Assembly (NCBI GenBank): GCA_937983055.1
Contig: CALJLA010000058.1
Span: forward strand, 1-40,693
DNA length: 40,693 bases
Source: an uncultured Pseudomonadota bacterium
GTDB taxonomy: Bacteria > Pseudomonadota > Gammaproteobacteria > Burkholderiales > Eutrophovitaceae
Direction: 5' to 3'
How positions within the stretch are numbered: position 1 is the first letter of the stretch; every line of letters begins with the position of its first letter. The translations under genes were made by a program, and so were the position numbers. Under the pieces are notes generated by a model. The model was not told the DNA's origin. It ran no database searches and was given only the letters and a program-made list of their open reading frames with translations. Positions 1 through 8,647 of the stretch are shown here, piece by piece.

Positions 1-662
1 GCAGCCGGCGCTGGGAATACCAGGCGACGCTGCCGCCGCTGAGCCTGCGCGCGAACCCGGGCATCGTCGTGGTCAACGACAATGCGGCAGTGGCGGGGCT
101 GCCCGGCGGCAAGCTGGTGGTGCTCAACATCGCCAACGGCAGCCTGCTGTGGGAAACATCGGTGGCCACTCCGCGCGGCGACAACGAGCTCGAGCGCATC
201 GCCGACATTCCCGGCACGCCGCTGGTGGAGCCGGAGCGGGTCTGCGCGGTAACCTATCAGGGGCGCGTCGGCTGCTATGAAACCGCCCGCGGCACCCAGA
301 TCTGGAGCCGCACGGCGTCCAGCGCCGGCAGCCTGGGCGCCGACGGCACCACGCTTTACTACACGGCGGAGAACGGCTCGGTGGTAGCGCTGGACAAGGT
401 CTCCGGCGCCAGCGTGTGGACGCAGGACGCCCTGTTCCAGCGCAAGGTATCGGCGCCGCTGGCTTTTCAGCGCTGGGTGGTGGTGGGCGATTACGAGGGT
501 TACGTCCACTTTCTGTCGCGCGACGACGGGTCCTTTGTGACCCGGGTTGCCACCGACGGGAGCGGGGTCCTGGCGCAGCCGGTTACGCTTGGCGATCGCG
601 TGCTGGTGCAGACGCGACGCGGCGGCGTGTTCGCGATCGCGGTTGCCGATCGCAGAAGATGA
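1..662 (+). CDS. bamB: Outer membrane protein assembly factor BamB (3' part, truncated by window start)
   Basis: The reading frame is open from base 3 to a TGA at 660-662, giving about 219 C-terminal residues of a protein usually near 380. It contains repeated beta-propeller blades of the PQQ type, each with a G-x-x-x-W signature (GSLLWETS, GTQIWSR, GASVWTQ). BamB is a periplasmic lipoprotein of the BAM complex that helps fold outer-membrane beta-barrel proteins together with BamA, which is encoded at 19070-21340. The signal peptide and lipobox lie outside the window. The next gene, der, follows after 57 nt, and bamB-der is a common proteobacterial order. The first in-frame ATG (base 69) is internal and is not the true start. 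Confidence 0.93.
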   Translation, partial: SRRWEYQATLPPLSLRANPGIVVVNDNAAVAGLPGGKLVVLNIANGSLLWETSVATPRGDNELERIADIPGTPLVEPERVCAVTYQGRVGCYETARGTQIWSRTASSAGSLGADGTTLYYTAENGSVVALDKVSGASVWTQDALFQRKVSAPLAFQRWVVVGDYEGYVHFLSRDDGSFVTRVATDGSGVLAQPVTLGDRVLVQTRRGGVFAIAVADRRR

Positions 663-719
663 TCGTTTCGCGGCACCGGGCGGGCCGCCGGCGCCGTTGA
701 CTTCCGCACACGAGAACCG

Positions 720-2045
720 ATGAAACCCACCGTAGTGCTGGTCGGCCGGCCCAACGTCGGCAAGTCGACCCTGTTCAACCGGTTGACGCGCTCGCGCGCG
801 GCGATCGTCGCCGACGTGCCGGGCCTCACGCGCGACCGGCACTACGGACATGCCCGATATGGAGACAAGTCTTTCATCGTGGTGGATACCGGCGGCCTCG
901 AGCCGGTAGCCGCCGAGGGGCTGTTGCGGGAAATGGCCAACCAGACGCTGCAGGCCGTCGACGAGGGCGACACGGTGCTGTTCATCGTCGATACCCGGCA
1001 GGGGCTCACCGGGCAGGACCGGGCGATTGCCGAGCAACTGCGCCGCACCGGCCGGCCGGTGCGGGTGGTGGTCAACAAGGCCGAAGGGATGGACGCCGAT
1101 ACCGCGGCGGCCGAGTTTCACGAACTGGGACTTGGTTCGCCGGCCGTCATCTCGGCTGCGCATGGTGACGGCGTCCGCGAGCTGATGGACGCGGTGCTCG
1201 AGCCCTACGGCGTGGAGGCGGCGGAGGAAGCGGCGCTGGACCATCCGAGAATCGCGATCGTCGGCCGCCCCAACGTCGGCAAATCGACCCTGGTCAACGC
1301 GTTGCTCGGCGAGGAACGCGTGATTGCCTTCGACGAGCCGGGCACGACCCGCGACTCCATCCATGTCGATTTCGAGCGCGACGGTCGTCGCTATACGCTG
1401 ATCGACACGGCGGGAGTGCGCCGCCGCGGCAAGGTGGAGGATCTGGTCGAGAAATTCTCGGTGGTAAAGACGCTGCAGGCCATCGAGGACGCCAATGTGG
1501 CGGTGCTGGTGCTCGACGCCACCCAGGACATTTCCGAGCAGGACGCGCACATCGCGGGGTTCATCCTGGAGGCCGGCCGTGCGCTGGTGGTGACGATCAA
1601 CAAGTGGGACGCGGCGGACGAGGCAACGCGCGAGCGGGCCAAGCGCGACTATGCTCGCCGGCTCGGTTTTCTGGAGTTTGCCCAGATGCTCTACATCTCG
1701 GCCAAGGCGGGCAGCGGCGTTGCCAGGCTGCTGCGTGCGGTCGATAGCGCCTACGCGGCGGCAATGGCGCGCCTGCCCACGCCCGGTTTGAACCGGGTGC
1801 TGCAATCGGCAGTCGAGAAGCAGCAGCCGCCGCGCGCAGGGTACCGACGCCCCAAGCTGCGCTATGCGCACCAGGGTGGCGTCAATCCGCCGGTGATCGT
1901 GATCCACGGCAACTCGCTCGACGACCTGCCGGACAGCTACCGCCGCTACCTGGAGCACAGTTTCATGGCCGCCTTCGAACTCCGGGGAACGCCTGTCAAG
2001 GTGCTGTTCAAGAAAGGAAAAAATCCTTACGCCAGCGAGCGTTAG
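720..2045 (+). CDS. der: Ribosome biogenesis GTPase Der (EngA)
   Basis: This 441-residue protein has the tandem two-GTPase layout unique to Der/EngA. The first P-loop, GRPNVGKS, is at residues 9-16 with DTGG following, and the second P-loop, GRPNVGKS, is at about residues 182-189 with DTAG following. NKAE and NKWD are the base-specificity motifs. A C-terminal KH-like domain ends in a short basic tail. Der binds the 50S subunit and is needed for late 50S assembly. The length is normal and no lesion is visible. The ATG at 720 places the first P-loop at the expected distance from the N-terminus. It sits between bamB and hfq, as in many Betaproteobacteria. Confidence 0.97.
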   Translation: MKPTVVLVGRPNVGKSTLFNRLTRSRAAIVADVPGLTRDRHYGHARYGDKSFIVVDTGGLEPVAAEGLLREMANQTLQAVDEGDTVLFIVDTRQGLTGQDRAIAEQLRRTGRPVRVVVNKAEGMDADTAAAEFHELGLGSPAVISAAHGDGVRELMDAVLEPYGVEAAEEAALDHPRIAIVGRPNVGKSTLVNALLGEERVIAFDEPGTTRDSIHVDFERDGRRYTLIDTAGVRRRGKVEDLVEKFSVVKTLQAIEDANVAVLVLDATQDISEQDAHIAGFILEAGRALVVTINKWDAADEATRERAKRDYARRLGFLEFAQMLYISAKAGSGVARLLRAVDSAYAAAMARLPTPGLNRVLQSAVEKQQPPRAGYRRPKLRYAHQGGVNPPVIVIHGNSLDDLPDSYRRYLEHSFMAAFELRGTPVKVLFKKGKNPYASER

Positions 2046-2076
2046 CGAGTCGCGGAGGGCGCTTTTCAGGATGGTA

Positions 2077-2105
2077 TTGCAGCCGGAAATCCAGTAGAGT
2101 TAACT
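2077..2105 (+). promoter_or_regulatory. Possible sigma-70 promoter of hfq
   Basis: A TTGCAG at 2077-2082 and a weak TTAACT at 2100-2105 are separated by 17 nt, upstream of a clear AAGGAG ribosome binding site (2123-2128) and the hfq ATG at 2134. The -10 match is poor, so this is a tentative call. The 88-nt gap after der is locally AT-rich compared with its surroundings, which supports a promoter somewhere here. Confidence 0.25.
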
Positions 2106-2133
2106 CGCGTAATAAGTAAAACAAGGAGCAGTC

Positions 2134-2373
2134 ATGAGCGCGAAAGGGCAACTCCTACAAGACCCGTTCCTGAACACGCTGCGCAAGGAACACGTGCCGG
2201 TGTCGATCTATCTGGTGAATGGCATCAAGCTGCAGGGCCAGATCGAGTCGTTTGACCAGTACGTGGTGCTGCTGAAGAACACCGTCACGCAGATGGTGTA
2301 CAAGCACGCAATCTCCACCGTCGTGCCGGCCCGCGCCGTGAACTTTTCCGTGGACCACGGGTCCGACGACTGA
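2134..2373 (+). CDS. hfq: RNA chaperone Hfq
   Basis: This 79-residue protein is Hfq, the hexameric Sm-like chaperone that pairs small RNAs with mRNAs. The N-terminal GQLLQDPFLNTLR is the conserved proximal-face start. The Sm1 motif spans roughly residues 15-50 (VSIYLVNGIKLQGQI), and the Sm2 motif is YKHAIS near residue 56, carrying the conserved YKH. The C-terminal tail after VVPARAV is short, as is usual in this class, unlike the longer E. coli tail. An AAGGAG ribosome binding site lies 5 nt before the ATG. Hfq-HflX-HflK-HflC is a conserved proteobacterial cluster. Confidence 0.98.
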   Translation: MSAKGQLLQDPFLNTLRKEHVPVSIYLVNGIKLQGQIESFDQYVVLLKNTVTQMVYKHAISTVVPARAVNFSVDHGSDD

Positions 2374-2472
2374 GCCCGGTGCAGCAATCGCCGGCCGCCG
2401 CGCGGCGTGCCGGGCCCCGCGGACATCCGACGCCACGCCCGTGCGCGGCCGAACTCCTGAACCCACCGCCTA

Positions 2473-3591
2473 ATGTATGAACGTTCGCGCGGCGCAGACC
2501 GCGCAATACTCGTCTGCCTCGATCTCGGGCAGGACGACTTCGACGAAAGCCGGCAGGAAATCAGGCGGCTGACCGACAGCGCCGGGGTGCGCACGCTGGC
2601 CTGCGTACAGGGCCGTCGGCAGCGTCCCGATGCCGCTACCTTCGCCGGCAGCGGAAAGGTCGGCGAAATTGCGGCCGCGGTCGAGCAGACCGGCGCCTCG
2701 GTGGTGATCTTCGATCACGATCTGTCGCCGGCGCAGCAGCGCAATCTGGAAAAAGCGGTGAACTGCCGGGTGGTCGACCGTACCAGCCTGATCCTCGACA
2801 TCTTCGCGCAGCGCGCCAAGAGCCACGAGGGCAAGCTGCAGGTGGAGCTGGCACAGCTCGAGCGGCTGGCGACCCGGCTGGTACGCGGATGGACGCACCT
2901 GGAACGGCAGAAGGGCGGCATCGGATTGCGCGGGCCGGGCGAGACGCAGCTGGAAACCGACCGTCGGTTGCTGGGCAAGCGGGTAAAGGTGCTGCGCGAC
3001 AAGCTGCAGGCGGTGCAGCGCCAGCGCCTGACGCAGCGCCGCCAGAGGGCGCGAGGCAAGGTGTTCTCGGTTTCTCTGGTCGGCTACACCAACGCCGGCA
3101 AGTCCACTTTGTTCAACCGCCTCACCCATGGCGATGCCTACGCCGCCGACCAGCTGTTCGCCACGCTGGACACGACCAGTCGGCGCCTGCGCACGCCGGG
3201 TGGGCACACGGTAGTCGTTTCCGACACGGTCGGCTTTATCCGCGATCTTCCGCATACGCTGGTTGCGGCATTTCGCGCCACGCTGGAGGAGACCGTGCAG
3301 GCGGACCTGCTGCTTCACGTGGTGGATGCGGCCAGCCCGGTGCGCGATGCGCAGATCGAAGAAGTCAACAAGGTGCTCGCGGAGATCGGGGCCGATGCCG
3401 TGCCACAGGTACTGGTCTACAACAAGATCGATGCGGCCGGCCTGGAGCCCGGAGTGACGCGGGACGCCTGTGCTAGAATTTCGGGCGTTCGAGTGAGCGC
3501 GCTGACCGGTGCCGGTGTCGACGATATGCGCGCGATGTTCGACGAAATCCTCGGCGCGCCGCGCGAAACACCGGTGTTTGCCGCGGCGTGA
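2473..3591 (+). CDS. hflX: Ribosome-splitting GTPase HflX
   Basis: This 372-residue protein has an N-terminal HflX-specific domain with the glycine-rich GGIGLRGPGETQLETDRR signature near residues 150-168. An Obg-like G domain follows with the P-loop GYTNAGKS at about 204-211, DTVGF as G3 and NKID as G4. HflX binds the 50S subunit and rescues or splits stalled ribosomes under stress. The ATG at 2473 gives a start MYERS that matches family length. The reading frame ends with TGA 34 nt before hflK. The 99-nt gap after hfq shows no clear promoter or terminator. Confidence 0.96.
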   Translation: MYERSRGADRAILVCLDLGQDDFDESRQEIRRLTDSAGVRTLACVQGRRQRPDAATFAGSGKVGEIAAAVEQTGASVVIFDHDLSPAQQRNLEKAVNCRVVDRTSLILDIFAQRAKSHEGKLQVELAQLERLATRLVRGWTHLERQKGGIGLRGPGETQLETDRRLLGKRVKVLRDKLQAVQRQRLTQRRQRARGKVFSVSLVGYTNAGKSTLFNRLTHGDAYAADQLFATLDTTSRRLRTPGGHTVVVSDTVGFIRDLPHTLVAAFRATLEETVQADLLLHVVDAASPVRDAQIEEVNKVLAEIGADAVPQVLVYNKIDAAGLEPGVTRDACARISGVRVSALTGAGVDDMRAMFDEILGAPRETPVFAAA

Positions 3592-3625
3592 TCCAGCAGC
3601 ATTCCTGCATCGACACTACAAATAA

Positions 3626-4804
3626 ATGGCATTGAACGATCCACAGTGGGGGCGTCGCGGCAATGATGGCCCGCCCGACCTCGACGAGCTCTGGCGCCGA
3701 CTCAACCAGCGTCTGAATTCGATGTTTGGCGGTCGCGGCGGTGGGCCCTCGTCCGGCCTTGGGCGCCCGGGCGGCGGCGGTTTCGGCCTGGTGGTGGTCC
3801 TGGTGGTGCTTATCTGGCTGGCGAGCGGGTTCTATATTGTTGACGCCAGCGAGCGCGGCGTCGTGCTGCGCTTCGGCAAGTATGTCGAGACCACCGAGCC
3901 GGGTCCGCGCTGGCACCTTCCCTGGCCGGTCGAATCCGTGGAGGTGGTCAATGTGTCCGAGGTGTGGACGATAGAGGTCGGCTACCGCAATACGGTGCGC
4001 ACGAAAGTGCCCGACGAATCGCTGATGCTGACCGACGACGAGAACATCGTCGATCTGCAGTTTGCCGTCCAGTACATTCGCTCCAATCCCGAGGATTATC
4101 TGTTCTTCAACCGCGATCCGGACCAGACGGTGATGCAGGTCGCCGAATCGGCAATCCGCGAGATCGTGGGCAAGAGCAAGATGGACTTCGTGCTGTACGA
4201 AGGCCGCGAGCAGATCGCGGCCAACGCGAAGACGCTGATGCAGACCAGACTCGACCGTTACAAGGCAGGAATCACCGTCAGCCAGGTGACCATGCAGAAC
4301 GCCCAGCCTCCGGAGCAGGTGCAGGCCGCCTTCGACGACGCGGTCAAGGCCAACCAGGACAGGGAACGGCAGATCAACGAAGGCCAGGCCTACTACAACG
4401 ACGTGGTGCCGAAGGCGCAGGGTACCGCCGCGCGATTGCTGCAGGAAGCAGAGGCCTACAAGCAGCGGGTGGTGGCGGCCTCCGAGGGTGAGGCATCGCG
4501 CTTCCGTCAGGTGGTCGCCGAGTACCGCAAGGCGCCGCGGGTGACGCGCGAGCGCCTGTACGTGGACGCCGTGCAGCAGGTTCTGTCGACCGCGACCAAG
4601 GTGGTGATCGATCAGAAGTCGAACAGCAATCTGCTGTTTCTTCCGCTCGACAAGCTGATGCAGGCGGGCGCGGCCGGGCTGGAAGCGACCGGCGCCCGTG
4701 GTTCGGCGGTGGAGGGCGCCAACGCGCCGGTGCCGCCGCCGGCATCCGACGTCAGTTCGCGCTCGCGGGATGCCTTCCGCACCCGCGACAGGGAGCCCCG
4801 CTGA
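3626..4804 (+). CDS. hflK: FtsH protease activity modulator HflK
   Basis: This 392-residue protein has a Gly/Pro-rich cytoplasmic N-terminus (residues about 1-50), one transmembrane helix (about 53-70, rich in V, L and I), then an SPFH/prohibitin (band 7) domain and a helical region with an Ala/Glu/Gln-rich stretch. HflK and HflC form a large membrane complex that surrounds the FtsH protease and limits its access to membrane substrates. The stop codon overlaps the hflC start by one base (TGATG at 4802-4806), which indicates translational coupling and equal dosage of the two partners. The length is slightly below the E. coli protein but normal for Betaproteobacteria. Confidence 0.96.
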   Translation: MALNDPQWGRRGNDGPPDLDELWRRLNQRLNSMFGGRGGGPSSGLGRPGGGGFGLVVVLVVLIWLASGFYIVDASERGVVLRFGKYVETTEPGPRWHLPWPVESVEVVNVSEVWTIEVGYRNTVRTKVPDESLMLTDDENIVDLQFAVQYIRSNPEDYLFFNRDPDQTVMQVAESAIREIVGKSKMDFVLYEGREQIAANAKTLMQTRLDRYKAGITVSQVTMQNAQPPEQVQAAFDDAVKANQDRERQINEGQAYYNDVVPKAQGTAARLLQEAEAYKQRVVAASEGEASRFRQVVAEYRKAPRVTRERLYVDAVQQVLSTATKVVIDQKSNSNLLFLPLDKLMQAGAAGLEATGARGSAVEGANAPVPPPASDVSSRSRDAFRTRDREPR

Positions 4805-5679
4805 TGAAACAGTCCGTCAGCGCAATTCTCATCGGCCTTGTCGTCATCCTCGTGCTGGCGAGCCTGAGCCTGTTCACGGTCGACCAGCGCAAGCACGCGA
4901 TCGTATTCAGGCTCGGCGAAATCGTCAGCATCAATACCGAGCCGGGGCTGTACGCGAAGCTGCCGATCGTCGACAACGTGCGCTACTTCGACATCCGGAT
5001 CCACACCGTGGATACGGATGATCCGGAACGATTTCTCACGTCCGAGAAGAAGAACGTACTGGTGGACTCCTTTGTGAAATGGCGTATCGCCGACGTCCGC
5101 CAGTACTACATCAGCGTGGCGGGCGACGAGCTCCGCGCGCGCATCCGCCTCACCCAGACGGTCAACGACAGCCTGCGCGCCGAGTTCGGCAAGCGCACGG
5201 TCCACGACGTGATATCCGGCGAGCGCGACAAGATTATGGAGCTCATGCGCGACAAGGTCGATGACGATGCACGCAAGATCGGCGTCGAGGTGCTCGATGT
5301 GCGGCTGAAGCGGGTGGACCTGACGCCGGAGGTGAGCGAGGCGGTTTACCGGCGCATGGAAGCGGAGCGCAAGCGCGTCGCCAACGAACTGCGTTCGCAG
5401 GGCTTTGCCGAGGCCGAGAAGATTCGCGCCGAGGCCGACCGTGAGCGCGAGGTCACGATTGCGCGCGCCTACCGCGACGCGCAGCGCGTCAAGGGTCAGG
5501 GCGACGCGCAGGCGGCCGGCATCTACGCGCGCGCCTTCGAACAGGATCCGGAGTTCTACGCTTTCTACCGCAGCCTCGAGGCGTATCGCGAGAGCTTCCG
5601 GAACAAGAGCGACTTGCTGATTCTCGAGCCGGACTCGGATTTCTTCAGGTATCTGCGCTCGCCGCGCGGCGGGCGATGA
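4804..5679 (+). CDS. hflC: FtsH protease modulator HflC
   Basis: This 291-residue protein has a single N-terminal transmembrane helix (about residues 5-25) followed by a band 7/SPFH domain starting at about residue 27 (QRKHAIVFRLGEI). A charged helical segment (about 185-230) lies near the C-terminus. It is the partner of HflK in the periplasm-facing HflKC-FtsH assembly. The start overlaps the hflK stop by one base. The frame ends with TGA at 5677-5679, followed by a 58-nt gap to the DUF2065 gene. Confidence 0.96.
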   Translation: MKQSVSAILIGLVVILVLASLSLFTVDQRKHAIVFRLGEIVSINTEPGLYAKLPIVDNVRYFDIRIHTVDTDDPERFLTSEKKNVLVDSFVKWRIADVRQYYISVAGDELRARIRLTQTVNDSLRAEFGKRTVHDVISGERDKIMELMRDKVDDDARKIGVEVLDVRLKRVDLTPEVSEAVYRRMEAERKRVANELRSQGFAEAEKIRAEADREREVTIARAYRDAQRVKGQGDAQAAGIYARAFEQDPEFYAFYRSLEAYRESFRNKSDLLILEPDSDFFRYLRSPRGGR

Positions 5680-5737
5680 AGCGGCCGGTCGCTGACGTGC
5701 CGTCGTCAGGGCACTGAAGGGGCGGCCGCTCCCGACC

Positions 5738-5932
5738 ATGGACAGTTACTGGGGCAGCCTTCTGGCGGCCTTTGCGCTCATGCTGATTCTCGAGGGATTG
5801 CTGCCGTTTCTGTCGCCGGGCGGCTGGCGTGATCTGTTCCGGCGGCTGACCGAAATGACGGACGGGCAGGTGCGCTTTGTCGGGCTGACGTCGATGCTCG
5901 CCGGAATCCTGCTGCTGTTGCTGACGAAATAA
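5738..5932 (+). CDS. DUF2065 family small inner-membrane protein (YjeT-like)
   Basis: This 64-residue protein has two predicted transmembrane helices (about residues 6-27 and 45-62) joined by a short loop with GGWRDLFRRLTEM. That matches the DUF2065/YjeT family, which commonly lies just after hflC in proteobacteria. Its function is not established; the location suggests a link to the HflKC-FtsH membrane complex, which is inference only. It ends with TAA, and hisZ starts 7 nt later, so it is almost certainly in the same transcript. The short size makes it easy to miss in automated annotation. Confidence 0.88.
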   Translation: MDSYWGSLLAAFALMLILEGLLPFLSPGGWRDLFRRLTEMTDGQVRFVGLTSMLAGILLLLLTK

Positions 5933-5939
5933 TCCGGCC

Positions 5940-7112
5940 ATGCAGAAGTGGCTGTTGCCCGAGCACATTGAGGACATCCTGCCGGCCGAGGCGGCGCGCC
6001 TCGAACACCTGCGGCGAATTCTGCTCGATCTGTTCGCGGTTCACGGTTACGAGCTGGTCATGCCGCCGCTCATCGAGTATGTCGATTCCCTGCTCACCGG
6101 CACCGGCCACGACCTCGAATCGCGCACTTTCAGGCTGGTCGACCAGCTGTCCGGCCGTCTGCTCGGCCTCCGGGCGGACATCACGCCACAGGCCGCGCGC
6201 ATCGATGCCCACCTGCTCAACCGCCAGGGCGTGACGCGGCTGTGTTACTCCGGCAGCGTGCTGCATGCGGTGCCGTCCGGACTGCGCCGCACGCGCGAGC
6301 CGCTGCAGATCGGGGCCGAGATCTACGGCCATGGCGGCCTTGAAAGCGACCTGGAGATCCAATCGCTGATGCTGCGGGCGCTGTCAGCGGCCGGTGTCGG
6401 CGGAGTGCATCTGGACATGGGACACGTTGGGGTATTCCGGGCGATCGTGACGCGCGGTTCGCTCGATGCAGATCTGGAGGCGGAACTGTTCCGCGTGCTG
6501 CAGGCCAAGGACACTGCAGCCCTCACGGATTTGACCGCGGCGCTGGACCGTCCGGTGCGCGAGGCGTTGATGCGCCTGCCCGAACTGTACGGCGGCGCGG
6601 AAGTCATCGCCCGCGCGCGGGCGGTTCTGCCCGATCTGCCCGAGATCGCCAGCGCGCTGGATGGCCTGGAGTCCATCGGCCGCACACTCGCGGGCGAAGT
6701 GGGCGAGCTGTGTTTCGATCTGGCGGAGTTGCGCGGTTATCACTACCACAGCGGCGTGGTTTTCGCTGCCTATGCCCGCGGGGCGGGCGACGCCATTGCG
6801 CGCGGCGGACGCTACGACGAGGTCGGCAAGGCGTTCGGGCGGGCAAGGCCGGCGACGGGGTTCAGTATCGATCTGCGCGAGGTGGCTGCGCTGTCGGGGC
6901 TGGAGCGTCGTCTGCAGCGGGTGCTGGCGCCCTACGCGCCGCAGGACAAAGCGCTGCAGGACGAGATCCGCAGGCTGCGCGAGGCCGGCGTGGCGGTAGT
7001 GATCGATCTCCCCGGCCACAATGATGGCGCCGCCGAACTGGATTGCGACGGCCGTCTCGTCGCGCAAGCGGGTCGCTGGCAAGTGGAGGCGTGGGGCGGG
7101 CGCGGCAAATGA
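5940..7112 (+). CDS. hisZ: ATP phosphoribosyltransferase regulatory subunit HisZ
   Basis: This 390-residue protein is a class II aminoacyl-tRNA synthetase-like paralogue of HisRS. Motif 2-like sequence (LRADITPQAARI) lies near residue 80, and FDLAELRGYHYHSGVVFAAY near 260 is the HisRS-type region. No C-terminal anticodon-binding domain is evident, which fits HisZ rather than HisRS. HisZ forms a hetero-octamer with the short form of HisG and confers histidine feedback control on the first step of histidine synthesis. Its place between the hflC/DUF2065 unit and purA is typical of Betaproteobacteria. hisG is not in this window. Confidence 0.94.
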   Translation: MQKWLLPEHIEDILPAEAARLEHLRRILLDLFAVHGYELVMPPLIEYVDSLLTGTGHDLESRTFRLVDQLSGRLLGLRADITPQAARIDAHLLNRQGVTRLCYSGSVLHAVPSGLRRTREPLQIGAEIYGHGGLESDLEIQSLMLRALSAAGVGGVHLDMGHVGVFRAIVTRGSLDADLEAELFRVLQAKDTAALTDLTAALDRPVREALMRLPELYGGAEVIARARAVLPDLPEIASALDGLESIGRTLAGEVGELCFDLAELRGYHYHSGVVFAAYARGAGDAIARGGRYDEVGKAFGRARPATGFSIDLREVAALSGLERRLQRVLAPYAPQDKALQDEIRRLREAGVAVVIDLPGHNDGAAELDCDGRLVAQAGRWQVEAWGGRGK

Positions 7113-7154
7113 TTCCAACTTCGAAAGCTTCGGGCAAGGGGAACACCGGAAGAA

Positions 7155-8456
7155 ATGGGTAGCAACGTCGTGGTGGTCGGCACCCAGTGGGGTGACGAGG
7201 GCAAGGGCAAGATCGTCGACTGGCTGACCGAGAACGCCCAGGGCGTTGTGCGCTTCCAGGGCGGACACAATGCCGGGCACACGCTGGTCATCGCCGGCAG
7301 GAAAACGGTGCTGCACCTAATTCCCTCCGGCATACTGCATCCGGAGGTGCAGTGCTACATCGGTAATGGTGTGGTGGTGTCGCCGCAGGCGCTGCTTGAG
7401 GAAGTGGACACGCTCGCCCGTGCCGGCGTGCAGGTCGAGGGACGCCTGGCCATCAGCGAGGCGTGCCCGCTGATCCTGCCCTACCACGTTGCGGTCGACC
7501 GCGCGCGCGAAACGGCCAAGGGCGAGGGCAAGATCGGCACCACCGGGCGGGGCATCGGTCCCGCGTACGAGGACAAGGTGGCGCGCCGGGCGATCCGGCT
7601 GCAGGACCTGTTTTATCGCGAGCGCTTCGCGGCGAAGCTTGGTGAACTGCTGGACTACCACAACTTCGTGCTGAAGAGCTTTTTCGGCGCTGAGCCGGTG
7701 GATTTTCAGCAGACGCTGGACGAGACACTGGCGTTTGCCGAGCGGCTGAGACCGATGGTGGCCGACGTGCCGCGCATGCTGTTCGAGGCCAGCCGCGCGG
7801 GGCGGAACCTGCTGTTCGAGGGCGCACAGGGCACGTTGCTCGACATCGACCACGGGACCTATCCCTACGTTACTTCGAGCAACTGCGTGGCCGGCGCCGC
7901 GGCTGCCGGCAGCGGCGTCGGCCCGCAGATGCTGCACTACGTGCTTGGCATCACCAAGGCCTACACCACGCGGGTCGGAGGCGGTCCGTTTCCAACGGAG
8001 CTTGGCGACGAGATCGGCCGCCACCTCGCGACCCGCGGCAACGAGTTCGGCGCCACCACCGGCAGGCCCCGGCGCTGCGGATGGTTCGACGCCGCGGCGC
8101 TCAAGCGCTCGATCCAGATCAACGGGGTGTCCGGGCTGTGCGTCACGAAGCTCGACGTGCTCGACGGCGTCGAGGCCCTGCAGGTTGGTGTTGGATACCG
8201 GATGGGCGACGAGAGAATCGATATCCTTCCGGCCGGCGCAGAGATGCTCGCGCAGTGCGAGCCGGTTTACGAGGAGATTCCGGGCTGGAAGGAAAGCACG
8301 GTCGGCGTAAGGCGCTTTGACGAGCTGCCGGCCAACGCGAGGGCTTATCTCAGGCGCATCGAGGAAATCTGCGAGGTGCCGATCGACCTGATTTCAACCG
8401 GGCCGGACCGCGAAGAGACGATCGTGCTGCGCCACCCGTTTCAGTCGGAACGCTGA
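7155..8456 (+). CDS. purA: Adenylosuccinate synthetase
   Basis: This 433-residue enzyme condenses IMP and aspartate using GTP, the first committed step to AMP. The N-terminal GDEGKGK loop (residues 13-19, with the catalytic Asp14) and GGHNAGHT (36-43, with His42) are intact. GTTGRGIGPAYEDK and the aspartate loop region TTGRPRRCGWFD are also present. The length is normal. GGAAG lies 4 nt before the ATG as a weak ribosome binding site. It is 42 nt downstream of hisZ and probably cotranscribed. The gene ends 32 nt before the 3' end of the convergent tRNA-Leu gene. Confidence 0.97.
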   Translation: MGSNVVVVGTQWGDEGKGKIVDWLTENAQGVVRFQGGHNAGHTLVIAGRKTVLHLIPSGILHPEVQCYIGNGVVVSPQALLEEVDTLARAGVQVEGRLAISEACPLILPYHVAVDRARETAKGEGKIGTTGRGIGPAYEDKVARRAIRLQDLFYRERFAAKLGELLDYHNFVLKSFFGAEPVDFQQTLDETLAFAERLRPMVADVPRMLFEASRAGRNLLFEGAQGTLLDIDHGTYPYVTSSNCVAGAAAAGSGVGPQMLHYVLGITKAYTTRVGGGPFPTELGDEIGRHLATRGNEFGATTGRPRRCGWFDAAALKRSIQINGVSGLCVTKLDVLDGVEALQVGVGYRMGDERIDILPAGAEMLAQCEPVYEEIPGWKESTVGVRRFDELPANARAYLRRIEEICEVPIDLISTGPDREETIVLRHPFQSER

Positions 8457-8488
8457 CGCCGGGCTCGCAAATCGAAACGGGGGAGATC

Positions 8489-8575
8489 TGGTGCCGAGAA
8501 GAGGACTCGAACCTCCACAGTGTTGCCACCGCCAGGACCTGAACCTGGTGCGTCTACCAATTCCGCCATCTCGGC
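8489..8575 (-). tRNA. tRNA-Leu (anticodon CAG)
   Basis: The reverse complement begins GCCGAGATGGCGGAATTGG and folds as a long-variable-arm class II tRNA. The acceptor stem GCCGAGA pairs with TCTCGGC, followed by discriminator A and an encoded CCA (positions 8491-8489). The D arm contains GGTAGAC. The anticodon stem CCAGG/CCTGG encloses the loop TTCAGGT, giving anticodon CAG, which reads CTG, the dominant leucine codon in these genes. The T arm has GGTTCGAGTCC. It is encoded against the flanking purA and rnr genes and has its own promoter. Confidence 0.96.
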
Positions 8576-8588
8576 GCGGAGGGGCGCA

Positions 8589-8617
8589 AATTTAGCGGGC
8601 GCGCAATGGATTGTCAA
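8589..8617 (-). promoter_or_regulatory. Strong sigma-70 promoter of tRNA-Leu
   Basis: On the minus strand there is a perfect -35 TTGACA (8617-8612), a 17-nt spacer and a -10 TAAATT (8594-8589). The -10 ends 13 nt before the mature tRNA 5' end at 8575. A GC-rich discriminator (GCGCCCC region) follows, a feature of stringently controlled stable-RNA promoters. Transcription would start near 8582, leaving a short 5' leader for RNase P. Confidence 0.72.
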
Positions 8618-8647
8618 TGAACAAGGCCCGGTAGCGCCCGACTGCAT

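Noticed and set aside
3470..3480. An apparent promoter -10 like element (GCTAGAATT) within hflX
   Set aside because: It lies inside a conserved coding sequence without a suitable -35, so chance is the simpler explanation.
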